Shown here: piece after piece, positions 56,171-63,739 of the stretch | Position numbering within the stretch: position 1 is the first letter of the stretch | Layout of the letters: each line of letters begins with the position of its first letter | From: Opitutales bacterium | Lineage (GTDB): Bacteria; Verrucomicrobiota; Verrucomicrobiia; Opitutales; Oceanipulchritudinaceae | Reading direction: 5' to 3' | Length of the DNA: 64,000 bases | Assembly (NCBI GenBank): GCA_020831525.1 | Contig: JAFIGH010000005.1 | Span: forward strand, 41,571 to 105,570 | The notes under the pieces: generated by a model | The model's database searches: none | Told to the model about the DNA's origin: nothing | What the model saw: the letters and a program-made list of their open reading frames with translations, nothing else | Made by a program: the position numbers and the translations under genes

Positions 56171-57661
56171 ATGATGACGGGACTACTCATGAGTAAGACA
56201 AAAAAACCACGCATGCGAATTCTCCCCTCCTTTGCCGAAAGGATCCTTGCAAGAGTGGCCGCGGTTCAGAGAAAGCGTTTTCGAGCGAAGAATCCGGTGC
56301 CGACGATTGGCGTCACTGGAAGTGTGGGCAAGACGACGACCTCCCGTATGATAGCGGAAATTCTCAAAGTCGATTACGGGACTGTGGCTCTTTCAACTTC
56401 GCAGGCGGCTTGGTTGGGAGATGAAGTGGTACGAAGCGGCGATTGCTCACGGGGTGACTTAGCTGAGTGTATGTATTTCGACCCGAGGACGAAGGCTGGA
56501 GTGTTCGAGCTTGCACGTGGAAGCCTTATCGATCGGGGCATGATTTTGAAGTCCGTAGATGTCGGAGTGGTCCTGAATGTCCGCGACAACCACGTGGGAC
56601 AGCAAGGAATTCAGTCGCGAGAGGAGATGGCACGGTTGAAGAGCGTTGTTGCACAACGTGCTCTTAAGATGGCGGTATTGAACGCAGATGATCCATTGTG
56701 TTTGGAAATGCGCGATTGTGTGTCGGCGGAGCAATTTTGTTTGGTGGGTACTGATTCGGAAAACAGGGCCTTGATCTGCCACAAGGCTGACGGAGGACCG
56801 GTCGCCTTGCTTGAGGGCGGCGATTGTCTTTCACTCTATGATAATAGAACTCTCATCGGGAGTATGCGGGCGGCGGAGATACCGGCGTCCTGGGGCGGTC
56901 GCTATAAGCCGGTTGCAATAAACGCGCTCTACGCAATGGCAGCGACCTACGGTGTCGGAGTTGACTTTTCAGCTATAAAGCAACGGCTTTCCCGGTTTCA
57001 ATCGTCTCCGGAGACCAACATAGGGCGGATGAATTTTATCGACGACTTACCGTATTCATTGTGGATAACTTGGGCCAGTGGAATTGATGCGCAGAATGCG
57101 TTGGTCGATTTCTTTTCGCATCATGAGGTATCTGGAAGAAAATTTGCATTGCTGACGTATATCGGTAACCGTCCGGACGAGCTGATTGTCGCGACGGGAA
57201 AGAAGTTTGCAGCGTCCTTCACGGATTTTATCGTCTCCGATTGGGTGGATTTACGCGGTCGAGCGCCTGGAGAGACACCCGCTCTCCTCGCAAGAGGCTT
57301 GCTCAAGGGTGGCATCGATGCTGAACGCATAACCCATTGCGGTTCGTTTGTTGAAGGACTCGAAAAGGCATTCTCACTGGCGTCTACTGACGACCTCCTT
57401 GTCGTAAATAGCTATAGCGGAGAAGAGGTTTGGCGGAGGTCGCGACGTTATGTCGTCCGAAATGTCGCGAGCGTCGTGAACGAGGAGAATTTCGAACCGG
57501 TCCAGGATGCCCATTTAGACCTTCCGGTTGTTGATAGATACGGGATTGACCGAGCGGAGGAGAGTGTTTCCATCCTGACTGCCTTGCGATATAACCTTGC
57601 GCTCCGTAGTCGGCTCGACAACTGGCGGAGGAACCGTTCGATCCGGCTTCGGCGAGATTAG
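56171..57661 (+). CDS. Mur-ligase family protein, cyanophycin-synthetase ligase-like
   Basis: A 496-aa ATP-dependent amide ligase. The Mur P-loop is GVTGSVGKTTTSRM (about 47-60). GVFELARGSLIDRGM and VGVVLNVRDNHVGQQGI follow, then AVLNADDP. These match the C-terminal ligase half of cyanophycin synthetase more than MurC-F, but the ATP-grasp N-terminal half is absent. GC is near 50% against ~63% around it, and base use differs, pointing to recent transfer. The ATG at 56171 and inner ATGs at 56174 and 56189 are all possible. It may attach an amino acid to a sugar acid or peptide of the surface polymer (inference). Confidence 0.8.
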   Translation: MMTGLLMSKTKKPRMRILPSFAERILARVAAVQRKRFRAKNPVPTIGVTGSVGKTTTSRMIAEILKVDYGTVALSTSQAAWLGDEVVRSGDCSRGDLAECMYFDPRTKAGVFELARGSLIDRGMILKSVDVGVVLNVRDNHVGQQGIQSREEMARLKSVVAQRALKMAVLNADDPLCLEMRDCVSAEQFCLVGTDSENRALICHKADGGPVALLEGGDCLSLYDNRTLIGSMRAAEIPASWGGRYKPVAINALYAMAATYGVGVDFSAIKQRLSRFQSSPETNIGRMNFIDDLPYSLWITWASGIDAQNALVDFFSHHEVSGRKFALLTYIGNRPDELIVATGKKFAASFTDFIVSDWVDLRGRAPGETPALLARGLLKGGIDAERITHCGSFVEGLEKAFSLASTDDLLVVNSYSGEEVWRRSRRYVVRNVASVVNEENFEPVQDAHLDLPVVDRYGIDRAEESVSILTALRYNLALRSRLDNWRRNRSIRLRRD

Positions 57662-57679
57662 CCGCGTGCTTAGCCTGTT

Positions 57680-58726
57680 CTAACTCCGTCCAGTAGCGAG
57701 CGCCGCCGCAAATCGCAGCGGAAACGCGGCGATGAACCGAAAGCGGGCTTCTGCCATGTGCCAAAGAAACGAAGCGGCGTAGAGGTTCCATGCGTCGGCG
57801 AACTGGCGTGCCCGCAGGCAGGCGAGGGCAACGGGGCGCAAGTGCCGTGTGATGATGCGTCTTCGCTCGCGGCGGCGGGCGTTTCCGCCGGGGAATTCCC
57901 CCGCGCTTTCGCGGTCGAGGATGGCGCGCAGCCCGGCGAGGTTCTGCGTTTCGTTTTTGGTGAGGTTGGCGTCGTGCGCACGGTAGGCGAACTGCACCGG
58001 GGCGGTGAGTTCGACAAATCCGGGGGCGGTGCCGAGGCGCAGGGCGAGGTCGGCGTCCTCGGCATTGAGCCCGCGGGGATCGAAGCCGCCCGCTGCGCGC
58101 AGGGCATCCGCGCGGACGACAAAGGACGAGACGCCGAACCAGCGCCATGCGTCGCCGGAGGCAAGGTAGTCGGCGAAAGCGTTGTAGGACGGCTTGTCTT
58201 GAATGGCGCTCGGATAAGTGGCTGGCTCGCAGGAGTGCGGCTCTTTAGACCGCATAATACCGTTGGTCCGCTCTTCGATTCCGGTCTTATCCGAGCGCAA
58301 TTGCGGCGTGCCTTGCTCCACATCATCGAGGTCCTTTTCGTCCTCGAAGATCCGCGGCTTTCCCGTGAGGAAGGCAGGGCTGTTCTCCTTTTGGATCACG
58401 GCGTGGTACGTTTCGAGTGTCCACGGGAACCAGAGGTCGTCGCTGTCGAGAAAGGCGATATACGTTCCCTTGGCCGCCGCGATGCCGATATTGCGGGCGG
58501 GTCCCGGGCCGCCGTTTTTCTCGCGGATGTAGCGGATGGGCTGTTCCAACCCGGCCATCATCTCTTCCGTACCGTCGTCGGAAAGACTGTCGACGACGAT
58601 GACCTCGTAATCCGCGAAGGTTTGGTTCCGGACCGAGGCGAGCGCCGCCCGCAGCATTTCACACCGGTTGTAGGTCGGGATGACGACGGAGAAGAAGGGA
58701 GGGTCGTCGGAGGGTTCAGTGTTCAT
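57680..58726 (-). CDS. Glycosyltransferase family 2 carrying an in-frame repeat insertion
   Basis: A 348-aa GT-A enzyme: FSVVIPTYNRCEMLRAAL, VVDSLSDDGTEE, GGPGPARNIGIAAAKG, the DxD motif FLDSDDLW and FVVRADALRAAGGFD. Between KDLDDVEQGT and KPSYNAFADYL lies an extra ~34 residues (QLRSDKTGIEERTNG...YPSAIQ). They are encoded by the 101-bp inverted-repeat element at 58202-58302. The family normally has only a short loop here. The frame is kept, so the protein may still be active. Confidence 0.88.
   Translation of the reverse strand: MNTEPSDDPPFFSVVIPTYNRCEMLRAALASVRNQTFADYEVIVVDSLSDDGTEEMMAGLEQPIRYIREKNGGPGPARNIGIAAAKGTYIAFLDSDDLWFPWTLETYHAVIQKENSPAFLTGKPRIFEDEKDLDDVEQGTPQLRSDKTGIEERTNGIMRSKEPHSCEPATYPSAIQDKPSYNAFADYLASGDAWRWFGVSSFVVRADALRAAGGFDPRGLNAEDADLALRLGTAPGFVELTAPVQFAYRAHDANLTKNETQNLAGLRAILDRESAGEFPGGNARRRERRRIITRHLRPVALACLRARQFADAWNLYAASFLWHMAEARFRFIAAFPLRFAAALATGRS
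58202..58302 (-). repeat. Dispersed element with 17-bp terminal inverted repeats, inside a gene
   Basis: The left end AATGGCGCTCGGATAAG (58202-58218) and right end CTTATCCGAGCGCAATT (58286-58302) are inverted repeats matching at 16 of 17 positions. The core 13 bp are perfect. Length is 101 bp, and it adds codons without breaking the host frame. Half of the same element is at 28370-28410. A small, non-autonomous mobile element is the likely nature. Confidence 0.7.
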
Positions 58727-58739
58727 GGTTCAGGGCGTT

Positions 58740-58880
58740 CGGAAAGCGGAAGGTGGAAAGCGGAAGGGCGAGACTGGAAACCGGAGACCTGAAGGGGGAG
58801 ACTGGAGGGCGGAGACCTGAAACCGGAAACCTGAAGGGGGAGACTGGAGGGCGGAGACCGGAAACCGGAGACATGAAGGG
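58740..58880. repeat. Degenerate purine-rich tandem repeats
   Basis: Iterations of GGAAACCGGAGACCTGAAG and GGAGACTGGAGGGCGGAGACC fill the space before the glycosyltransferase start. Related arrays recur at 59066-59140, 59826-59940, 60656-60790, 61490-61525 and 61715-61750. No spacers of constant length are present, so it is not a CRISPR array. Confidence 0.7.
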
Positions 58881-58898
58881 GGATGCGGCGGGTGGTGT

Positions 58899-59087
58899 GG
58901 AACGTCGGCTTCAGTCGTCGCCTGTGGATCAGGCTGTTTCATCTGCGAATTCCTCCGGGCACTCTTTGGTGATCGAAAGAGAAGCATCCGGAATTTCCAA
59001 CGTGATTTTCATAACTGGATGATCGCTGGAAAGGGCGTCAATGCAAGCGTTTAGGGCGGGCCGGAAAGGGAGAGGGCGGAGACCGGA
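58899..59087. repeat. Duplicated segment, copy 1 (with micro-ORF)
   Basis: About 190 bp, nearly identical to 61542-61730 (a few substitutions). Similarity goes on, with more changes, into the acetyltransferase genes that follow each copy. Both copies keep the small reading frame described separately. Confidence 0.75.
58929..59012 (-). pseudogene. 27-codon antitoxin-like micro-ORF, copy 1
   Basis: On the - strand MKITLEIPDASLSITKECP ends after EEFADETA with a stop. The opening resembles the N-terminus of UPF0175-type antitoxins, but the rest of such a protein (a helix-turn-helix) is missing. The same ORF is intact in the second copy, so it may be a kept micro-protein or simply duplicated debris. 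Confidence 0.35.
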
Positions 59088-59238
59088 GGGCGGAGGCCGG
59101 AAGGCTGAGACCGTAAACCGGAGACCGGAAACCTGAAGGGGGATGCGGCGGGGCGGGGGAACGTCGGCTTCAGCCGTCGCTGCGGTTGGGCAGAATCCGT
59201 GATCGCCGTACCCCGAACGTCGAACGGCGCACCGCGCC

Positions 59239-59829
59239 TTACGTGCGTTTGCCGATCGGTTTGGCGGGGACGCCGGCGACGATGGACTCGGGCTCGACGT
59301 CTTTGGTAACGACGGCGCCGGCGGCGACAACGGCGCCCCGGCCGATGGTGACGCCCTTGAGGATGGTGGCGTGGGCGCCGATCCACGCGTCTTCGCCGAT
59401 AACAACGGGGGCGCCCTGGAGGGGTTGTTCCTGTATGGGCACACCCGCGCGCATGCCGTGGTCGTGGTCGGTGATGTAGACTCCGGGGCCGATCATGACG
59501 GCTTTGCCGATGTCGATCCGCTCGGAGGCGTCGATGAGGGTATAGCGGTTGATGTAGACGGCGGGTCCGATGCGGATGGCGATGCCGCCGCTCTCGCCGG
59601 AGACGAGGAGGACGCAGTGATCGTCGATGGCGGTGCCGTCGAGTATTTCAACGCGGTGGACGTTGCGCGGGATGCGGACGCGGCGGAGGTGAACCTTGCC
59701 ATGGAGCCGGACGCCAAGAAGGCGGAACTTGATCAACCGAAGCCGCCAGGCAACCGAATCCGATTTTTGCAGGAGCCAGTTGGCAAGGCGGGCTTGGAGG
59801 GGGGCCTTGGGCGTGTTTTCGTTGTTCAT
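59239..59829 (-). CDS. Hexapeptide-repeat O-acetyltransferase, copy 1
   Basis: A 196-aa left-handed beta-helix acetyltransferase. The C-terminal half has the WbbJ/LacA/Maa features: ITDHDHGMRAGVPI with the catalytic His, VIGEDAWIGAHATIL and VVAAGAVVTKDVE. It acetylates a sugar of the surface glycan using acetyl-CoA. The ATG at 59829 is chosen. The frame continues upstream through GGAGG repeats, encoding only an RPPSSDFRPP-type repeat, which is rejected. A paralogue of ~70% identity over the second half lies at 61865-62467. Confidence 0.88.
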   Translation of the reverse strand: MNNENTPKAPLQARLANWLLQKSDSVAWRLRLIKFRLLGVRLHGKVHLRRVRIPRNVHRVEILDGTAIDDHCVLLVSGESGGIAIRIGPAVYINRYTLIDASERIDIGKAVMIGPGVYITDHDHGMRAGVPIQEQPLQGAPVVIGEDAWIGAHATILKGVTIGRGAVVAAGAVVTKDVEPESIVAGVPAKPIGKRT

Positions 59830-59940
59830 CGGAGGGCGGAGGGCGGAGGGCGGAGGGCGGAAGACGGAGGGCGGAGGCCGGAAGTCGGTAGACGGAGGGC
59901 GGAAGTCGGAGGACGGAGGGCGGAGATCAGAGGACTGAAG
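59826..59940. repeat. GGAGGGC tandem array overlapping an acetyltransferase start
   Basis: Six-to-eight-base units GGAGGGC, GGAAGTC and GGAAGAC run directly up to the start codon of acetyltransferase copy 1. On the - strand the array is C/T-rich (GCCCTCC) and so offers no Shine-Dalgarno. Confidence 0.65.
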
Positions 59941-60157
59941 GGACACGTAGGCTTCAGCGAGGCACTGGAGGAAACGGAAAGCGGAAAGCGGATGCTTGGT
60001 GACTGGAGGGCTTTTGGACTTTCATGGCGGGATGTTTGTCGGAAGGTATTGTAAAGGCAAGTTCGGAAGCGGTGGGGGTGGGGGAGGTCGCTTTACCGCA
60101 GGGTTATTTACCACGGAGGGCGCAGAGGGCGCAGAGGCTTGGCAACTGGATTTAAGG

Positions 60158-60244
60158 AACCACGGATTCCACGAATGATCACGGATAAGACGGTTGGCGG
60201 GTGCGGCGGAAAGGTATCCGTGTAAATCCGCGTAATCTGTGGTT
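60158..60244. repeat. Inverted-repeat element, copy 1 (87 bp)
   Basis: Begins AACCACGGATT and ends AATCTGTGGTT. The inner arms are ATCACGGATA and TATCCGTGT. The 86-bp copy 2 lies at 60515-60600. Both can fold into a long imperfect hairpin. Confidence 0.65.
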
Positions 60245-60409
60245 GAAAGACTGTGCTGAAGGAGGTTTTGGAACCACGGACCACACCGAATACACGGAAG
60301 GCTCTCCAACCGGACCTGGAAGAGAATCTTCGCGCTCTTTGCGCTCTTGAGCCTGCGGAGCAGGCGGGCGGTGAAGACTGCGGCTGGACGGGCTTTCCAG
60401 CGGGATTTT

Positions 60410-60477
60410 TACCACAGAGGGCGCGAAGAGCGCAAAGGCTTGGCCACCGCAATTTGAACCACCCGCTACGCTGGAGA
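60410..60477. repeat. Dispersed CCACAGAGGGCGC repeat
   Basis: ACCACAGAGGGCGCGAAGAG, CTTGGCCACCGCAATTTGAA and CCACCCGCTACGCTGGAG occur here. A close copy is at 63797-63865, and a shorter one (CCACGGAGGGCGCAGAGGGC) at 60111-60143. Such units are common between genes of this lineage and are not coding. Confidence 0.6.
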
Positions 60478-60514
60478 GCACGAAGGCACGGAGGCTCGCC
60501 AACCGGATTTCCAG

Positions 60515-60600
60515 AACCACGGATTTCACGAATTATCACGGATATGGTGCTTGGCGGATGCGGCGGAGAGGTATCCGTGTTGCTTACGGAATCCGTGGTT
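60515..60600. repeat. Inverted-repeat element, copy 2 (86 bp)
   Basis: Begins AACCACGGATT and ends AATCCGTGGTT, with the same internal order as copy 1 (ATCACGGATA, TTGGCGG, TGCGGCGG, GGTATCCGTGT). Confidence 0.65.
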
Positions 60601-60655
60601 GAAAACTGCGGTGGAGCCACCGTAGCGCGGCCCCATCTTGGGGCCGTGTGCGGTG

Positions 60656-60785
60656 GAGAGGAAGAGGAAGAGGAAGAGGAAGAGGAAGAGGGCGGAAGCC
60701 AGAAACCGGAAGGCTGAGGCCGGAGGGCGGTGAGAGGAAGAGGAATAGGGCGGAAGCCAGAAACCGGAAGGCTGAGGCCGGAGGG
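60656..60785. repeat. GAGGAA microsatellite and 37-bp direct repeat
   Basis: About six GGAAGA hexamers (60656-60690) are followed by two exact copies of a 37-bp unit, GGCGGAAGCCAGAAACCGG onward, at about 60690-60726 and 60749-60785. The unbroken frame through the hexamers (a run of Glu) has no start or family support and is not a gene. Confidence 0.65.
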
Positions 60786-60833
60786 GCGGGGGGAATGCTT
60801 GCTAAATCGGCGATCATTGTCATCAATAGTCTT

Positions 60834-61079
60834 ATGGAAAACGAATCGGAGCTTTTGAATCGGATCACTTGTGATCCGAACCTCTACGGAGGGAAGCCGA
60901 TTTTACGGGGTCGGCGAGTTGCCGTTGAGCACATCCTTGATCTCCTCGCAGCCGGAGATGACCCGGCAACGATTCTTTCGGGATATCCGTTTTTGGAGCC
61001 CGAAGACATCCGCGCTTGCTTGGTTTACGCGTCAAAGCTGGCACGGCATGAACGGGTCGAGTTGCTCGCAATGTCCTGA
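60834..61079 (+). CDS. DUF433 antitoxin
   Basis: An 81-aa protein: ITCDPNLYGGKPILRGRRV at ~10-30 and VEHILDLLAAGDDPATILSGYP, the DUF433 winged helix-turn-helix core. DUF433 proteins are the antitoxin partners of DUF5615 PIN-like toxins, and that partner follows 21 bp later. The ATG at 60834 fits the domain start; the longer frame is repeat sequence. Confidence 0.9.
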   Translation: MENESELLNRITCDPNLYGGKPILRGRRVAVEHILDLLAAGDDPATILSGYPFLEPEDIRACLVYASKLARHERVELLAMS

Positions 61080-61100
61080 CCAGGTGCTTCCATCGATATA

Positions 61101-61448
61101 ATGGCGCGGATTTTGTTGGACACCTGTGTTTGGGGCGGTGCCTTGCAACCGCTCTCGGATGCGGGGCACGACGTTATCTGGTCGGGGAATTGGTCTTCTG
61201 ATCCGGGAGACGAGGCGATACTGAAATTCGCATACGAATCAAACCGGATTCTGGTAACCTTGGACAAGGATTTCGGGGAACTGGCCATCTTGAAAGGCCT
61301 CCCGCACCGTGGATTGATTCGGCTGTCCGGATTTCGGGTGTCGCTGATTTCTTCTGTCGTAGACCATCTTGTGGGGAGGTTCGCGGCAGACTTGAAGACC
61401 GGTGCGCTGATCACCGCAGATCCGCTTCGCGTGCGTATTCGTCCGTAA
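61101..61448 (+). CDS. DUF5615 PIN-like toxin
   Basis: A 115-aa small PIN-like protein: MARILLDTCVWGGALQPLS with Asp7, DPGDEAILKFAYESNRILVTLDKDFGELA with the second acidic group, and HRGLIRLSGFR. It is a predicted metal-dependent RNase held by the DUF433 protein. The pair is placed between the two duplicated acetyltransferase segments. Confidence 0.9.
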   Translation: MARILLDTCVWGGALQPLSDAGHDVIWSGNWSSDPGDEAILKFAYESNRILVTLDKDFGELAILKGLPHRGLIRLSGFRVSLISSVVDHLVGRFAADLKTGALITADPLRVRIRP

Positions 61449-61541
61449 GGGTGGCCACGTGTCAGATCAACTACCCCATCACCGATACCTGAGGGCGGTA
61501 GGCCGGAAACCGGAAACCTGAGGAGAGGCCCGCGGGCACGG

Positions 61542-61730
61542 GGAACGTCGGCTTCAGTCGTCGCCTGTGGATCAGGCTGTTTCATCTGCGAATTCCTCCG
61601 GGCACTCTTTGGTGATCGAAAGAGAAGCATCAGGAATTTCCAACGTGATTTTCATACTTCGATGATCGCTGGAAAGGGTTTCAATGCAAGCGTTTAGGGC
61701 GGGCCGGCGAGGGAGAGGGCGGAGACCGGA
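61542..61730. repeat. Duplicated segment, copy 2
   Basis: Second copy of 58899-59087. Together with the acetyltransferase next to it, it shows that a block of about 1 kb was duplicated 2.64 kb apart in direct orientation. The gap 61449-61864 holds this copy, purine-rich repeats and no other gene. Confidence 0.75.
61572..61655 (-). pseudogene. 27-codon antitoxin-like micro-ORF, copy 2
   Basis: Encodes the same 27 residues as 58929-59012; base changes between the two are silent or outside it. See copy 1 for the resemblance to UPF0175-type antitoxin N-termini. Confidence 0.35.
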
Positions 61731-61864
61731 GGCCTGAAACCTGAAAGCTGAGGCCAAGGTGGGCACGGTGTGGGGCGGGGATGCGGCGGGCAGGGGGAAC
61801 GTCGGCTTCAGCCGTCGCTGCGGATGGGCAGAATCCGTGAACGCCGAACGGAGCACCGCGCCCC

Positions 61865-62467
61865 TCACGTTCGTTTGCCTATCGGTTTGGCGGGGACGCC
61901 GGCGACGATGGTTTCGGGTTCGACGGATTTGGTGACGACGGCGCCGGCGGCGACGACCGCGCCACGGCCGACGGTGACGCCCTTGAGGACGGTGGCGTGG
62001 GCGCCGATCCACGCGTCTTCGCCGATGCTGACGGGGGCGGAGAGCAGGGGTTGTTCCTGTATCGGAACACCCGCGCGCATGCCGTGGTCGTGGTCGGTGA
62101 TGTAGACTCCGGGGCCGATCATCGCGGCCTTGCCGATTTCGATGCGCTTGGAGGCGTCTATGATGGTGAAGCGGTTGATGTAGACGGTGGGGCCGATGAC
62201 GATCACCGGTTCCTTCTCGGGCGGATCGGACACAAGGAGCACGCAGAAATCGTCGATGGCTGCGCCGTCTTGGATCTCAATGCTCCGAAAGTGGCGTGGA
62301 ATGCTTACCCGCTTGAGGACGGTCTTCCCTTGGAGGCGCACGCCCATGAGGCGGAAGCGACAGGCCCGCAACCGCCACGCGACCGAGCCGGCGAGACGAA
62401 GGCATTTCTCCAAGGCAGAGCCGTCGGAGTGGGCGCTAGAGCCAGGAGAATTGGACACATTGCCCAT
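61865..62467 (-). CDS. Hexapeptide-repeat O-acetyltransferase, copy 2
   Basis: A 200-aa paralogue of the 59239-59829 gene with the same motifs (ITDHDHGMRAGVPIQEQP, SIGEDAWIGAHATVL, VVAAGAVVTKSVE). The N-terminal quarter differs most. The ATG at 62467 is 37 bp after the stop of the outer-membrane protein gene, so the two can share a transcript. An upstream frame to 62674 is antisense-like and rejected. Confidence 0.88.
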   Translation of the reverse strand: MGNVSNSPGSSAHSDGSALEKCLRLAGSVAWRLRACRFRLMGVRLQGKTVLKRVSIPRHFRSIEIQDGAAIDDFCVLLVSDPPEKEPVIVIGPTVYINRFTIIDASKRIEIGKAAMIGPGVYITDHDHGMRAGVPIQEQPLLSAPVSIGEDAWIGAHATVLKGVTVGRGAVVAAGAVVTKSVEPETIVAGVPAKPIGKRT

Positions 62468-62504
62468 CGGACGGTGGCTGTGCCAGCGATGCGGAGACAG
62501 CGGA

Positions 62505-63632
62505 TTAAAAACTTCCCGTGAGCGTGAGGTAGATGAGGGTCCGGTGGTAATCAAAGAAAGCCACGTTTGAATCCTGGACGGTGTGGGAAACCCCTCCCGT
62601 GAGGCTGCCCCATGCGGCGATGTCGTAGGTAAGCGAGCCGCCTGCCGAGTAGGCGCGGTCGCGGCGGTCGTCAATGCCGTCGCCGTCGTAGCGCCGCTCC
62701 ACGAAGCCGGTGTTGAGTGCGCCGCGGAGACCCTCGCGTAGTACGCGATTGAGGCCTAGGTTTACCGTTGTGCGTGTCATATTATTGCGGGCGAGGCTGG
62801 AGGTGAATGTGCGCGACCCGGTAAGGGTGGCGTTGGTCTGACGGTCGATCATATAGTTGAGCGCGACGGAGTAGGTGGGTGTTTCATCGGTCTCGCCGGT
62901 AAGGTCGAGCTTGCGGCGCGAGATACCCACGGTGGCTTGACCGTTCAGGCGCGGTGTGAATTCGCCGCGCAAGCCGACGGAGTAGTTCCAGACGACGTTG
63001 TCGAGAGAATCTTCACGCTTGACGTCTGTCTTCGTTCGGTTGACCTGACCGAAAATAAAATAGCGCGGTCCGAGGCTCCAACCCGCCGCGACGTGTGTGT
63101 CGAGGGTATGGATCTCCGGAAGGTCGCTGTCGCGCGGATCCGTGATGGAGTAAAGAAATCCGGTCTCTACAAAGTACCTAGATGTGGGTGTTATTGTGAG
63201 TGTCAGGCCTCCCCGGTAGTTGTCCGTGGTGACAAGGTCGCCGAGATCCTCGTCGGAGCGCGTTGTGCGTTGAAATCCGATATCCGTGCTGAGCGTCCAG
63301 TAGCGTGTGCCGAATTCCGCGGTTGGCGTAACGAAAAAATTGAAGCGCCAATTCAGACGGTCGTTGTCGGTGAAATCCATGTGGCGGGTGCCGTATAGGG
63401 AGACACTGCCGCCGATGTCGAAAAAGCGGTAGGGACGGGTGTAGCTCAGCCCGATGGAGCCGCGCGCGACAAAGTCGCCCTCTTCCTCCGCGTTAGCGAA
63501 GATATTGGTGTCGTACTGCAGCGAGACCATTGTGTTGAGCATCACTTCGTTGCCCGCGATGTAGAAGAGTGCCTGCGCGGGCGCGGTGAAGGCGAAGATA
63601 CCGACGGAAGCGGTTTGGAAAATGCGTTTCAT
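62505..63632 (-). CDS. Outer-membrane beta-barrel protein of the exopolysaccharide locus
   Basis: A 375-aa protein with a signal peptide (MKRIFQTASVGIFAFTAPAQA) and many short alternating strands ending in aromatic residues (SVSLYGTRHMDF, YFVETGFLYSI, YSVGLRGEFTPRL). It closes with RTLIYLTLTGSF, a C-terminal Phe typical of barrel insertion. It resembles the BBP2-type putative porins found in exosortase and exopolysaccharide loci. Probably it helps the polymer cross or anchor to the outer membrane (inference). The ATG at 63632 is chosen for the signal peptide. Confidence 0.82.
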   Translation of the reverse strand: MKRIFQTASVGIFAFTAPAQALFYIAGNEVMLNTMVSLQYDTNIFANAEEEGDFVARGSIGLSYTRPYRFFDIGGSVSLYGTRHMDFTDNDRLNWRFNFFVTPTAEFGTRYWTLSTDIGFQRTTRSDEDLGDLVTTDNYRGGLTLTITPTSRYFVETGFLYSITDPRDSDLPEIHTLDTHVAAGWSLGPRYFIFGQVNRTKTDVKREDSLDNVVWNYSVGLRGEFTPRLNGQATVGISRRKLDLTGETDETPTYSVALNYMIDRQTNATLTGSRTFTSSLARNNMTRTTVNLGLNRVLREGLRGALNTGFVERRYDGDGIDDRRDRAYSAGGSLTYDIAAWGSLTGGVSHTVQDSNVAFFDYHRTLIYLTLTGSF

Positions 63633-63685
63633 GGCGTTTGGTAGCGGTTGGTGGTTTGGAAATCCCCGTGGTCGCGGGAATGGGC

Positions 63686-63715
63686 ATAAAACCCGCCGTG
63701 TATCACACGGGCGGG
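63686..63715 (-). terminator. Candidate leftward terminator or attenuator hairpin
   Basis: On the - strand CCCGCCCGTGT-GAT-ACACGGCGGG folds into a strong stem followed by TTTTAT. It is 54 bp upstream of the barrel-protein start, so it could end an unseen upstream transcript or attenuate this one. Confidence 0.4.
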
Positions 63716-63739
63716 CGGGCCGTTCGTCAAGGCTGCACT

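Noticed and set aside
59830..59946. N-terminal Pro/Arg-rich extension of acetyltransferase copy 1
   Set aside because: The extension is the GGAGGGC array read as protein. The paralogue at 61865-62467 starts at the equivalent inner ATG.
60253..60717. Protein with a poly-Glu tail read through the GAGGAA hexamers
   Set aside because: The frame is made of intergenic repeats, has no ribosome site or family similarity, and its content is explained by the microsatellite.
58740..61760. CRISPR array in the repeat-rich stretch
   Set aside because: Repeats are variable in length, run directly into each other, and lack unique spacers of constant size. No cas genes are present.
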